From: Acidimicrobiaceae bacterium
Lineage (GTDB): Bacteria; Actinomycetota; Acidimicrobiia; Acidimicrobiales; RAAP-2
DNA: 64,000 nucleotides
Assembly (NCBI GenBank): GCA_003158855.1
Contig: PMLJ01000018.1
Location: 104,136 to 168,135, forward strand
Reading direction: 5' to 3'
Shown here: positions 1 through 7,357 of the stretch, piece by piece
Numbering within the stretch: the stretch's first letter is position 1
Layout of the letters: every line of letters begins with the position of its first letter
Notes under the pieces: generated by a model
The model's database searches: none
Told to the model about the DNA's origin: nothing
Seen by the model: the letters and a program-made list of their open reading frames with translations, nothing else
Position numbers and translations under genes: made by a program

Positions 1-1
1 G

Positions 2-409
2 GCCGTCCTGATGACGAAGCTCGCCGCCGAGTTCCCACACGCGATCATCGAACGTGACGACGACGGGCTCGTCGAGGTGGCTCTCGTGCTCGCGGGCGCG
101 GTGCGGGGCGAAAGGGATCCGACGGTTCTGCCGGTGGACTTGGAAGGCACCGCATTTCAGATGCGAGTGTGGGAGGCGTTGCGGAGCATCCCGGCGGGTG
201 ATACCCGAACGTATTCCGAGGTGGCCGCCGAGATCGGAGCGCCAAGGGCGGTCCGGGCCGTCGCATCGGCATGCGCCGCCAACACCGTGGCGCTCGCCGT
301 CCCGTGCCACCGTGTCGTACGTCAAGACGGTTCACTGGGGGGCTACCGATGGGGAGTTTCCGCCAAGCAGGCGTTGATCTCGGTTGAGGCTGCGCACCGA
401 ACGTCGTGA
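2..409 (+). CDS. Ada-type methylated-DNA-protein-cysteine methyltransferase (5'-truncated by window edge)
   Basis: This is the C-terminal part of an O6-methylguanine-DNA methyltransferase. The reading frame is open to the left edge, so the gene starts upstream. The methyl-acceptor motif PCHRV is encoded at 301-315, preceded by the winged-helix segment with RAVASACAAN (DNA-binding wing and Asn hinge) and followed by the GxYRWG loop typical of the family. The sequence before the catalytic domain looks like the linker of Ada-type two-domain proteins, so an N-terminal AraC/Zn domain probably lies outside the window. The protein transfers alkyl groups from guanine to its own cysteine, a suicide repair reaction. 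Its stop codon overlaps the next start (GTGA), suggesting co-translation with the EamA transporter. Confidence 0.9.
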   Translation, partial: AVLMTKLAAEFPHAIIERDDDGLVEVALVLAGAVRGERDPTVLPVDLEGTAFQMRVWEALRSIPAGDTRTYSEVAAEIGAPRAVRAVASACAANTVALAVPCHRVVRQDGSLGGYRWGVSAKQALISVEAAHRTS

Positions 410-1374
410 CGCGAATGGCTGCTGCGGATTCGGGCCGGGACGCGCACCACAAACGCGTGATCCCTTGGCAAGTGTCCTTCTTCGCCCTGGGTGCCATCTG
501 GGGCTGCTCGTTTTGGTGGATCAAGCTCGGATTGCGTGCGGTGACACCGGTCGACGTGGCCTTCTTGCGTCTCGCCGCCGGTGCTGGCTCACTCTTGGTC
601 ATCGCGGCAATCACCCATTCGCGCCTACCCCACCACGTTCGAACGTGGGGCCATTTGTTCGTCCTGTCACTCTTCATGAACAGCGCTCCGTTCACACTGT
701 TCGCCTATGGTGAAACCCACATTTCAGCAGTACTTGCCGGGCTCATCAACGCACTCACCCCGCTCGCCACGGTTGTCGCATCCATTGCTGTCTTTGGCCA
801 AGAACGGCCTAATCTCATGATTGGCGGTGGACTCGTGGTTGGCTTCGCGGGAGTGCTCGTCACCATTGGTGCCTGGCACGGCCCGGGGAAGAGCCAACTT
901 CTCGGGATCGGCGCCTGCCTCGCGGCGGTCGCCTGTTACGCCATTGCCTTTCCCTATGCTCGCCGTCATCTCACTGGCCTAGACGACCGGCCCGTTTCCC
1001 TCGCCTCCGGCCAGGTTCTCTGCGGTGCTCTCCAGCTCCTTCCCTTCGCCATTGCCACCGGCCACATCCACCACTCCTCGGATTCGTCACTGCTCGCCTT
1101 GGCGGCGCTCGGGATACTCGGATCGGGCGTCGCTTACATCTTGAACTTCCATGTCATTGACCACACCCCGGCAACGATCGCGAGCAGTGTGACCTACCTC
1201 ACCCCGCTCTTCGCCGTCATTGTCGGCGCCGCGTTTCTGAAGGAGGCCGTGACATGGAATGAACCCGTCGGGGGCGTACTCATCCTCGCCGGCGCAGCCA
1301 TCGCCCAGGACCGCTTTCGTCGACGAACCGCGGTGACGCCAATTGACTGCGCACCAGAACACCCATCAACCTGA
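406..1374 (+). CDS. EamA/DMT-family transporter
   Basis: A 322-residue integral membrane protein with two tandem EamA repeats (roughly residues 20-145 and 165-295) and about ten hydrophobic helices, the normal size for drug/metabolite transporters of the RhaT/YdcZ type. The first helix carries the family signature around residues 25-40 (G-AIWGCSFWWIK). The GTG start overlaps the TGA of the upstream methyltransferase by 4 nt, so the two are probably one transcript. The exported substrate cannot be told from sequence; amino acids or small metabolites are usual. The C-terminus is short and charged (RFRRR), consistent with a cytoplasmic tail. Confidence 0.9.
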   Translation: MTRMAAADSGRDAHHKRVIPWQVSFFALGAIWGCSFWWIKLGLRAVTPVDVAFLRLAAGAGSLLVIAAITHSRLPHHVRTWGHLFVLSLFMNSAPFTLFAYGETHISAVLAGLINALTPLATVVASIAVFGQERPNLMIGGGLVVGFAGVLVTIGAWHGPGKSQLLGIGACLAAVACYAIAFPYARRHLTGLDDRPVSLASGQVLCGALQLLPFAIATGHIHHSSDSSLLALAALGILGSGVAYILNFHVIDHTPATIASSVTYLTPLFAVIVGAAFLKEAVTWNEPVGGVLILAGAAIAQDRFRRRTAVTPIDCAPEHPST

Positions 1375-1427
1375 TGATCGAGGAGTGGCGAGGGCAGGTC
1401 GGGAGCGATCACTAACCTCGAGACGTT

Positions 1428-2492
1428 ATGCTTGAGACCGTACTCGTCACCGGGGGCACCGGGTTCATCGCTCAGCACTGCATGATCCAGCTCCTCGACG
1501 CCGGTTACGACGTGCGCACGACCGTGAGGTCCGTGGCCCGCACCACCGGCTTGACCGCCCTACTCGCCCCCCACGTCGGCGAATCGGTGCGTTCGCAGAT
1601 CGACCGGCGACTAGTGGTCGTCCAGGCCGATCTCACGTCCGATGCCGGTTGGGATGAAGCCGTCGCGGGATGCCGGTTCGTCCTGCACGTCGCAAGCCCG
1701 CTCCCATTGGCGATGCCAAGGAATGAAAGCGACCTGGTCGTGCCGGCACGAGACGGCTCGCTTCGTGTCTTGGACGCGTCGCACCGTGCAGGTGTCCAAC
1801 GCGTCGTACTCACGTCATCAATCGCCGCCATCGGATACGGACGCGACCGCGACCACATGTTCACGGAAGAGGATTGGTCGAACGTCGACGGCCCCAACAT
1901 CGACGCCTACGCAAAATCGAAGACGCTCGCCGAACGCGCGGCGTGGGAGTTCATGCGCTCCCTGGGCTCTTCGTCGCGGATGGACCTCGTCGTCATCAAT
2001 CCGGGCCTCGTCTTGGGCCCGCTGCTCTCCGGCGAGTGGAGCTCGTCGGGCGAAGCGATCAAGAAGATCTTGGACCGAAAGGTTCCCGGGATACCCGACC
2101 TCGTCTTTCCCGTTATCGACGTGCGAGATGTGGCCGCGACCCACCTCGCCGCGATGACGACGCCGTCGGCCGCGGGCCAGCGCTACATCTGCGCACTCGA
2201 CGCGGTGCCCCTTCGCGAGATCGCCCTGATCCTTGCCCGTCACTACGGCCCCTTGGGCTACAGGATTCCAACCAGACGGCTCCCGAAGTTCCTGCTCCGT
2301 ATCGCGGCGCTCTTCGACCATGACCTGCGTCTTGTCGTGAGCGAGATCGGCCAGCCCTTTCTGATCGATTCGAGCAAGATTCGCCGTGCATTCGACCTTT
2401 CCCCGCGCGACGTGAAGGAGATGACGTTGTCGATGGCGGATTCGATGATCAGGTACGGGGTCGTTCGAGACCGCACTCGCGCCGATCGGTGA
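1428..2492 (+). CDS. NAD(P)-dependent epimerase/dehydratase, dihydroflavonol-4-reductase-like
   Basis: A 354-residue extended short-chain dehydrogenase. The Rossmann glycine motif TGGTGFIA is at residues 8-15, the catalytic Ser is in the TSS segment near residues 129-131, and the YxxxK pair is Y161/K165. The middle of the protein (INPGLVLGP) is typical of the DFR/cinnamoyl-CoA reductase/3beta-HSD branch, which reduces aldehydes or ketones of lipophilic substrates. A TAACCT box at 1413-1418 lies 9 nt before the ATG with no Shine-Dalgarno between, so the message probably has almost no leader. The specific substrate is unknown. Confidence 0.88.
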   Translation: MLETVLVTGGTGFIAQHCMIQLLDAGYDVRTTVRSVARTTGLTALLAPHVGESVRSQIDRRLVVVQADLTSDAGWDEAVAGCRFVLHVASPLPLAMPRNESDLVVPARDGSLRVLDASHRAGVQRVVLTSSIAAIGYGRDRDHMFTEEDWSNVDGPNIDAYAKSKTLAERAAWEFMRSLGSSSRMDLVVINPGLVLGPLLSGEWSSSGEAIKKILDRKVPGIPDLVFPVIDVRDVAATHLAAMTTPSAAGQRYICALDAVPLREIALILARHYGPLGYRIPTRRLPKFLLRIAALFDHDLRLVVSEIGQPFLIDSSKIRRAFDLSPRDVKEMTLSMADSMIRYGVVRDRTRADR

Positions 2493-2556
2493 GCCGGCGA
2501 GGTGCCGCGACAGACACTCACCCGTCGCGAGCCATCTCGATGTAGCGTGCGAGCAA

Positions 2557-4149
2557 GTGGACAGGATTCGTCGTTTCTGGGGATGGGGCTTTGAGGACGC
2601 GGGACTCTCTCACGCTGAAGAGCGCGCGCTTGCGAAGCGAATCCAGCCGTTCATCGATATTGCGCCCCACCCGATTATCCCGCCCACGCCTGACGAGTTG
2701 CACCTCCCAGCGCCGCGAATCACGCCACCCGATTCACTCGACCCGTGGTGCCAGTCGGATGACGTTGCTCGAGCGGGCCACACCTACGGAAAGTCATTTC
2801 GCGACGTAGTCCGGGCGCTGGAACGACGTTGGGAGAGGCCTCCGGACGTGGTCGCGTCGCCGGTAGATGAGGACGGGGTCATCGCAGTTCTCGATTGGGC
2901 GTCACGGATCGATGCGGTGGTCATCCCCTACGGAGGGGGTTCTTCGGTCGTTGGCGGTGTCGAAGCCCCAGCCAACGACGACCGACCCGTGATCAGCTGC
3001 GATCTCGGTCGACTGGACCGTGTACTCGAGGTCGACTCCGTTTCGCGGGCCGCGCTCATCCAAGCGGGCGTGTACGGACCCTCGCTCGAAGCCCAGCTCC
3101 GCCCGCACGGACTCACGTTGCGTCACTATCCGCAAAGCTTCGAGGTCTCATCACTTGGGGGCTGGATCGCGACTCGCGCGGGGGGCCACTACGCCACGCT
3201 GCACACCCACATCGATGATTTCGTCGAGTCGGTCCGCGCGGTAACCCCCGCAGGGCTTTGGGAGTCCCGCCGATTGCCAGGCTCCGGTGCTGGCCCGTCG
3301 CCCGACCGACTGCTGCTTGGTTCGGAAGGGATTCTTGGTGTGATCACCGAAGCGTGGATGCGGCTGCAGGACCGGCCGCGCTTCCGAGCCTCTGGCGTCG
3401 CGAGGTTCGCCACCTTCGCAGAGGGCGCTCGATCGGCGCGAGCCCTAGCCCAGTCGGGACTGTGGCCATCGAACTGTCGGCTGCTTGACGCCGGCGAAGC
3501 AATGATGACGGGGGCTGGTTCCGGAGAGGCGCATCTGCTGCTGATCGGCTTCGAGTCCGCCGATCACCCGGTGGACCTGGCCATGGCGAGAGCGGCGGAA
3601 CTTGCCCGCGATCACGGCGGGATCGTTGAGATTCGTCGCGACGGCGATGGTGGGCAAGAGCACCTCGATGCCTCGGACCAGTGGCGCTCCTCATTCCTAC
3701 GCGCGCCCTACATTCGCGACAGCCTCGTCTGCCTGGGCCTCATCAGCGAGACGTTCGAGACCGCGATCACTTGGGATCGATTCGATTCCTTCGTCGACGA
3801 CATCAGGGCCTGCGCCGAGAACGCGCTGCGAGCTGTGGGTGCGTGGCCGGCACTCGTCAGTTGTCGACTGACGCACGTCTATCCCGACGGCGCGGCGCCG
3901 TACTTCACCATCCTCGCTCCCGGGCAAAGCTCGGGCCGACTGGCGCAATGGCAGGAGGTGAAGGCCGAGGTCATGGGAGCCATCGTCGCGGGCGGTGGCA
4001 CGGTCACGCATCACCATGCGGTCGGGCGCGACCACCGGCCCGGATACGATCTCGAGCGTCCCTCGCTCTTCGCGGCTCAACTTCGTGCAGCAAAGAGAGT
4101 GGTGGATCCTGGCGCGATGTTGAATCCGGGCGTACTCATCGATCCTTGA
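2557..4149 (+). CDS. FAD-linked oxidase, alkyldihydroxyacetonephosphate synthase-like
   Basis: A 530-residue flavoprotein. An N-terminal segment rich in W/F (residues 6-15) is followed by a PCMH-type FAD-binding domain (about 95-280) with the phosphate loop PYGGGSSVVGG at 124-134, and by a C-terminal FAD-linked oxidase domain. A triple histidine at 485-487 and the closing DPGAMLNPGVL motif match alkyl-DHAP synthase, where the His triplet is catalytic. That enzyme swaps the acyl chain of acyl-DHAP for an alkyl chain in ether-lipid synthesis. Bacterial homologues also act on other substrates, so the function is a family-level call. GTG start; TAGCGT at 2543-2548 lies 8 nt upstream, suggesting a leaderless message. 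Convergent with the TetR gene. Confidence 0.8.
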   Translation: MDRIRRFWGWGFEDAGLSHAEERALAKRIQPFIDIAPHPIIPPTPDELHLPAPRITPPDSLDPWCQSDDVARAGHTYGKSFRDVVRALERRWERPPDVVASPVDEDGVIAVLDWASRIDAVVIPYGGGSSVVGGVEAPANDDRPVISCDLGRLDRVLEVDSVSRAALIQAGVYGPSLEAQLRPHGLTLRHYPQSFEVSSLGGWIATRAGGHYATLHTHIDDFVESVRAVTPAGLWESRRLPGSGAGPSPDRLLLGSEGILGVITEAWMRLQDRPRFRASGVARFATFAEGARSARALAQSGLWPSNCRLLDAGEAMMTGAGSGEAHLLLIGFESADHPVDLAMARAAELARDHGGIVEIRRDGDGGQEHLDASDQWRSSFLRAPYIRDSLVCLGLISETFETAITWDRFDSFVDDIRACAENALRAVGAWPALVSCRLTHVYPDGAAPYFTILAPGQSSGRLAQWQEVKAEVMGAIVAGGGTVTHHHAVGRDHRPGYDLERPSLFAAQLRAAKRVVDPGAMLNPGVLIDP

Positions 4150-4257
4150 GTAGGCCCCACGATCCACACTGACTTCGGTGACGAGCCGCACCCTGACTGC
4201 CCGCGCGAGGACGGTGACCTCGAGTTATCGACTTTGATCGCCAACGGCCAACCGCCC

Positions 4258-4893
4258 TCACGACGCATCTACGCCCAGCAGACTGTGCAGAGCGGCGAGC
4301 ACAACTTCAACAGCCCCGGCGAACGTGACAAGCGGATCGCTTCCGGCCAGTCGCAGGCCAACTCCGTCAAGCAGGGCGAGCGTCACGACGGCTATCTGAT
4401 CCGAAGAGAGAGTTGTCGTGAACCGGCCGCTTCGAATCCCTTCGGCCGTTGACTGAGCAATTAGTCGATGCCAGACGGAGTAGTCGCGATGCACGTCACT
4501 ACGCATCTCCTCGTCGCGCAGCCCGAACCTCCACGCCTCGATCCGGATCCTTCCCGCCAAGTCGTCTCCAGGGCGGTAGCCGAAGACGGCATCCTCGGCG
4601 ATGAAGGTGATCTGCTCCCATGGATCGCCACGGGATTCCACCTCTCCAACGACGGCCGTCAACTCCGTTTCGGAGGCGTGGCGAAAGGCCGCGAGGAGAA
4701 GGTCTTCGCGCGACCCGAAGTAGTACTGCAACGAACTCACAGGAATCCCGCTTTCGTCAGCGACGTCCACGAACCGCGCCGCGTCCGCGCCGCGTTCCGC
4801 AATGACCCTCGCCGCCGCTTCCAGCGCCTCGAACTTGCGTCGTCCCGCCCGGCGGCCTGATCTGCTCTTGCCAATGTCAACTGGTTCTCTCAC
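4258..4893 (-). CDS. TetR/AcrR-family transcriptional regulator
   Basis: A 211-residue repressor. The N-terminal helix-turn-helix (about residues 20-70) has the family signature ending SLQYYFGSREDLL, and the rest is an all-helical ligand-binding and dimer domain with C-terminal TetR_C-like features (ALLDGVGLRLAG). The GTG start is chosen because a GGAAGGG Shine-Dalgarno lies about 6 nt upstream; a TTG five codons later is an alternative. Convergent with the flavoenzyme gene; its likely target lies upstream (beyond 4893), where only permease debris remains. Ligand unknown. Confidence 0.9.
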   Translation of the reverse strand: MREPVDIGKSRSGRRAGRRKFEALEAAARVIAERGADAARFVDVADESGIPVSSLQYYFGSREDLLLAAFRHASETELTAVVGEVESRGDPWEQITFIAEDAVFGYRPGDDLAGRIRIEAWRFGLRDEEMRSDVHRDYSVWHRLIAQSTAEGIRSGRFTTTLSSDQIAVVTLALLDGVGLRLAGSDPLVTFAGAVEVVLAALHSLLGVDAS

Positions 4894-5051
4894 GGTGCCC
4901 TTCCGTTGGCCATGGCTATCGCCACTTCAGATTCATTTGCTGGTTCCGCTTGGACCACTACGGCCCCGATATCGGTGTCGATCAAGGCGCGGGTCGATTG
5001 CCGGTTGAGGAATTGGGGATGACGCCAGCGATGGAGATTCGTCGCGGTCTT

Positions 5052-5178
5052 TGAATAGGCGGGCGCCATTGACGAGACCGCAATGACGACGCTCGAAAGC
5101 AGTCCCATGACCCCCCTTGCGCAGGCCCTTCTCAACAGGAGCACTTGATATGTCTTGGACGCGAACCACCTCTGCCAT
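5052..5178 (-). pseudogene. Remnant of an APC-family amino-acid permease (N-terminus only, frameshifted)
   Basis: Reading from ATG at 5178 gives a plausible permease N-terminus ending EKGLRKG. Moving one base at the run of six G (5111-5116) continues as VMGLLSSVVIAVSSMAPAYS, the highly conserved start of the first transmembrane helix of actinobacterial APC permeases. Homology stops after AYS (5052), so only about 42 codons of an expected 500 remain. The gene is both truncated and shifted. The lesion at a G homopolymer could be phase variation, decay or a sequencing error, but the missing 3' part cannot be an error of one base. Confidence 0.6.
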
Positions 5179-5470
5179 GAGTCCCTCTCGACACACGTGC
5201 CCCGATCAAGAGGCTTGTCAGGACAATATCATCAACACGTATTACCGTATGGGTTTAGAATATGATTGCGATGAAGACGGGCGGTCCGAGTGCCCGCGGC
5301 CTCGCTCGGGGTGGAAACACCGTTTGACTAGGGCATCTGAGCGGCGCATCAATCCGCGAACAAGAGATCTTGGTCAGCGCATCGAGCTTTTCAAGCAGAA
5401 ATTTGGCTATTGCTGCGAACGTCTGCCTCAGAGGACTTTCTGTCCAGAGACGAGTCTTGGCGTGATGAGT

Positions 5471-5484
5471 TGACCAATTGGTCA
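5471..5484. promoter_or_regulatory. Perfect 14-bp palindrome, possible operator
   Basis: TGACCAATTGGTCA reads identically on both strands. The half-site TGGTCA/TGACCA resembles GntR/FadR-type operator cores. It lies just beyond the 3' end of the LLM gene (minus strand) and about 290 nt upstream of the permease remnant, so no intact gene is obviously controlled by it. Confidence 0.4.
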
Positions 5485-5492
5485 GACCCGCC

Positions 5493-5507
5493 AAGTTGAC
5501 TCAACTT
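5493..5507. promoter_or_regulatory. Inverted repeat AAGTTGA-C-TCAACTT
   Basis: Perfect 7-bp arms around a single C, only 8 nt from the preceding palindrome. The spacing between the two centres is about two helical turns, as expected if two dimers bind the same face. No U-tract follows, so a terminator is unlikely. Confidence 0.35.
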
Positions 5508-5535
5508 GACGATGCTGGATAGTGCGAATGGTGAG

Positions 5536-6573
5536 TTAGCCCCGAACGGTGTCGATGATGCGCTCTCTCGTCTCCTCTCGGGGCCATCCTCCAAGAATCA
5601 TCGTTGTCAGACAAGTCGAGCGCCATTTTCGCTCGATCTCTTCGGTGATCTTGTCGCCAGGACCGATGAGGGCAACGTCCTCAACCATTTCTGTCGGCAC
5701 CATTGCGATCGCGCGGGCTCGATCTCCCTCGAGGTACGCGTCCTGGATCGCTTCGCACTCCTCGCCCCAGCCCATCCTCACGAAGACATCATGATGAAAG
5801 TTCACACCCTTTGCGCCCATTCCACCGATGTAGAGCGCCAGGACGGGCTTCAAGAATGATGCCGCGATCTCGACGTCATCGTGCTCCACCATCCAGACGG
5901 TGCAAGCGACCTCGAAGTCACGCGCACTCGTGTGGGCTCCATCACGAGCAAACCCTTCAGTCAACGCCTCGCGGTAGAAGCCGTCGGACTTGGGAGAGAA
6001 CCACAGCGGCAACCACCCGTCACCGATCTCGGCGGCGAGCGCCACGTTCTTCGGCCCCTCGGCGGCGAGAAGGATCGGAATTGATGGTCGATACGGATGA
6101 ATCGTTGACTTAAGCGCCTTTCCAAGGTGCTCCCCGCCATCGAGGGGCAGCTGGTAGTGGCGTCCGTCGTAGGTGACAGGTTCGCTTCGAGCCATGGTCT
6201 GGCGCATGATGTCCACGTATTCGCGAGTCCGCTCCAGCGGTCGAGGATAGGGCTGACCGTACCAACCTTCGACAACCTGTGGTCCCGAAGCGCCGATGCC
6301 GAGCAACACCCGTCCACTGGAGAGGTGGTCGAGGGTCATGGCGGCCATCGCCAAGGCCGTCGGGGTCCGCGCCGCCATCTGGCAGATGGACGTTCCGAGC
6401 TTGATCGAGGTGGTTCTTGCCCCCCACCACGCCAGCGGGGTCAACGCGTCCGAGCCGTACGCCTCCGCGGTCCAGAAGCTGTCCACCCCCAGCGCCTCCG
6501 CTTCTTGAAGTTGCTGCTCGACTCCCACTGGCGGTCCAGAACCCCAGTACCCCGCACCAATCCCAACCTTCAT
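5536..6573 (-). CDS. LLM-class F420-dependent oxidoreductase
   Basis: A 345-residue luciferase-like TIM-barrel protein. Start ATG at 6573 is chosen over an upstream in-frame extension because the family begins MKVGIG and a GGGGGG ribosome-binding run sits 4 nt upstream. Recognisable features are the EALGVDSFWTAE strand near residue 30, LDHLSSGRVLLGIG near 105-120 and EGWYGQPYPRPLERTREYVDIMR, all typical of actinobacterial F420-dependent LLM enzymes (Rv3520c-like group). It would use F420 or F420H2 to oxidise or reduce an unknown small molecule. Divergent from the broken GNAT gene. Confidence 0.9.
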   Translation of the reverse strand: MKVGIGAGYWGSGPPVGVEQQLQEAEALGVDSFWTAEAYGSDALTPLAWWGARTTSIKLGTSICQMAARTPTALAMAAMTLDHLSSGRVLLGIGASGPQVVEGWYGQPYPRPLERTREYVDIMRQTMARSEPVTYDGRHYQLPLDGGEHLGKALKSTIHPYRPSIPILLAAEGPKNVALAAEIGDGWLPLWFSPKSDGFYREALTEGFARDGAHTSARDFEVACTVWMVEHDDVEIAASFLKPVLALYIGGMGAKGVNFHHDVFVRMGWGEECEAIQDAYLEGDRARAIAMVPTEMVEDVALIGPGDKITEEIERKWRSTCLTTMILGGWPREETRERIIDTVRG

Positions 6574-6697
6574 GATCCCCCCATCATTTGTCTCGTCGCA
6601 TACTGGCACTCTTTGCCAAGGAGCTTCGGCCAGGAAATTACGGGTGTCCAGCTTCACCACCGGCTTGCGTATCGCAATCACCGGAAATTGGGGTTCG

Positions 6698-7121
6698 TTG
6701 ACAGATCGAATCACCTGTCGATTCGCAGAGTTCGGTGATATCGAACCACTCCTGGGATTCCGGGATGCGCACGCCGGGAACAACGCGCGACCAGCCGACG
6801 ACTCGGCCTCCCTGAATCTTCTCGTCAACAATGACCCCTCGTCACTGATGCTGGCTCTTGACAATGGGGCGATCACCGGCTCGCTTATCGTCGGCTGGGA
6901 TGGATGGCGCCTCGATATTCCGACTCGCCGTTCGTCCTGACTTCGGGGGTCAAGGGGTGGGACGCGAACTCCTCTCCATGGCGACCATTCGATTGCGAGA
7001 AGCAGGTACTCGCAGAATTTTCGCCGTCGTCCTCGACGAAAGCGCGCTGGGTCGGAAGTTCTGGAGCGGCGTCGGCTGTCATAAGCAGCTGGAGCGGTCG
7101 CGCTGGATCAAGGACGTTTGA
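6698..7121 (+). pseudogene. GNAT-family N-acetyltransferase, frameshifted
   Basis: The first frame from TTG 6698 encodes the N-terminal half of a GNAT fold ending GSLIVGWDGWR. The acetyl-CoA-binding half continues in another frame (ASIFRLAVRPDFGGQGVGRELL...), with motif A as GGQGVGREL. The two frames meet at 6908-6912 and differ by one base. Apart from this, the protein would have the usual length of about 140 residues and the usual ending FWSGVGC...RSRWIKDV. Either recently broken or a sequence error; no other lesion is visible. Confidence 0.75.
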
Positions 7122-7357
7122 CGCAGCGGCATCTCCTTCTTTCGCAGGTTCGACCGCGGCTATCGGCAATCCACATCGGTCAAGAATCCTCTGGAGCCCT
7201 CTGACCCCGAGTTCGAATCTTCCAGTAAAGGGAGTCCCAAGAGGTCAAAAAGTGTCGTCACGAGATGGAGCCGCCTCATCAAGCCGCTGCGCTCACCCCT
7301 GGATCGGAGTTTGCACAGCAATCGCTTCAGGTGGCGAAGGCCAAACCGCCGTGGTCG

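Larger units (their letters stand above)
5179..5535. other. Intergenic region with lower GC and two palindromes
   Basis: No convincing gene. The stretch around 5220-5275 is clearly more AT-rich than the neighbours. Two perfect palindromes near the right end (listed separately) look like operators. Together with the permease remnant to the left, this reads as the leftover control region of a gene that has been lost. Confidence 0.4.

Noticed and set aside
6574..6876. N-terminal extension of the LLM oxidoreductase
   Set aside because: The family starts at MKVGIG with a good ribosome-binding site; the extension overlaps the divergent GNAT gene.
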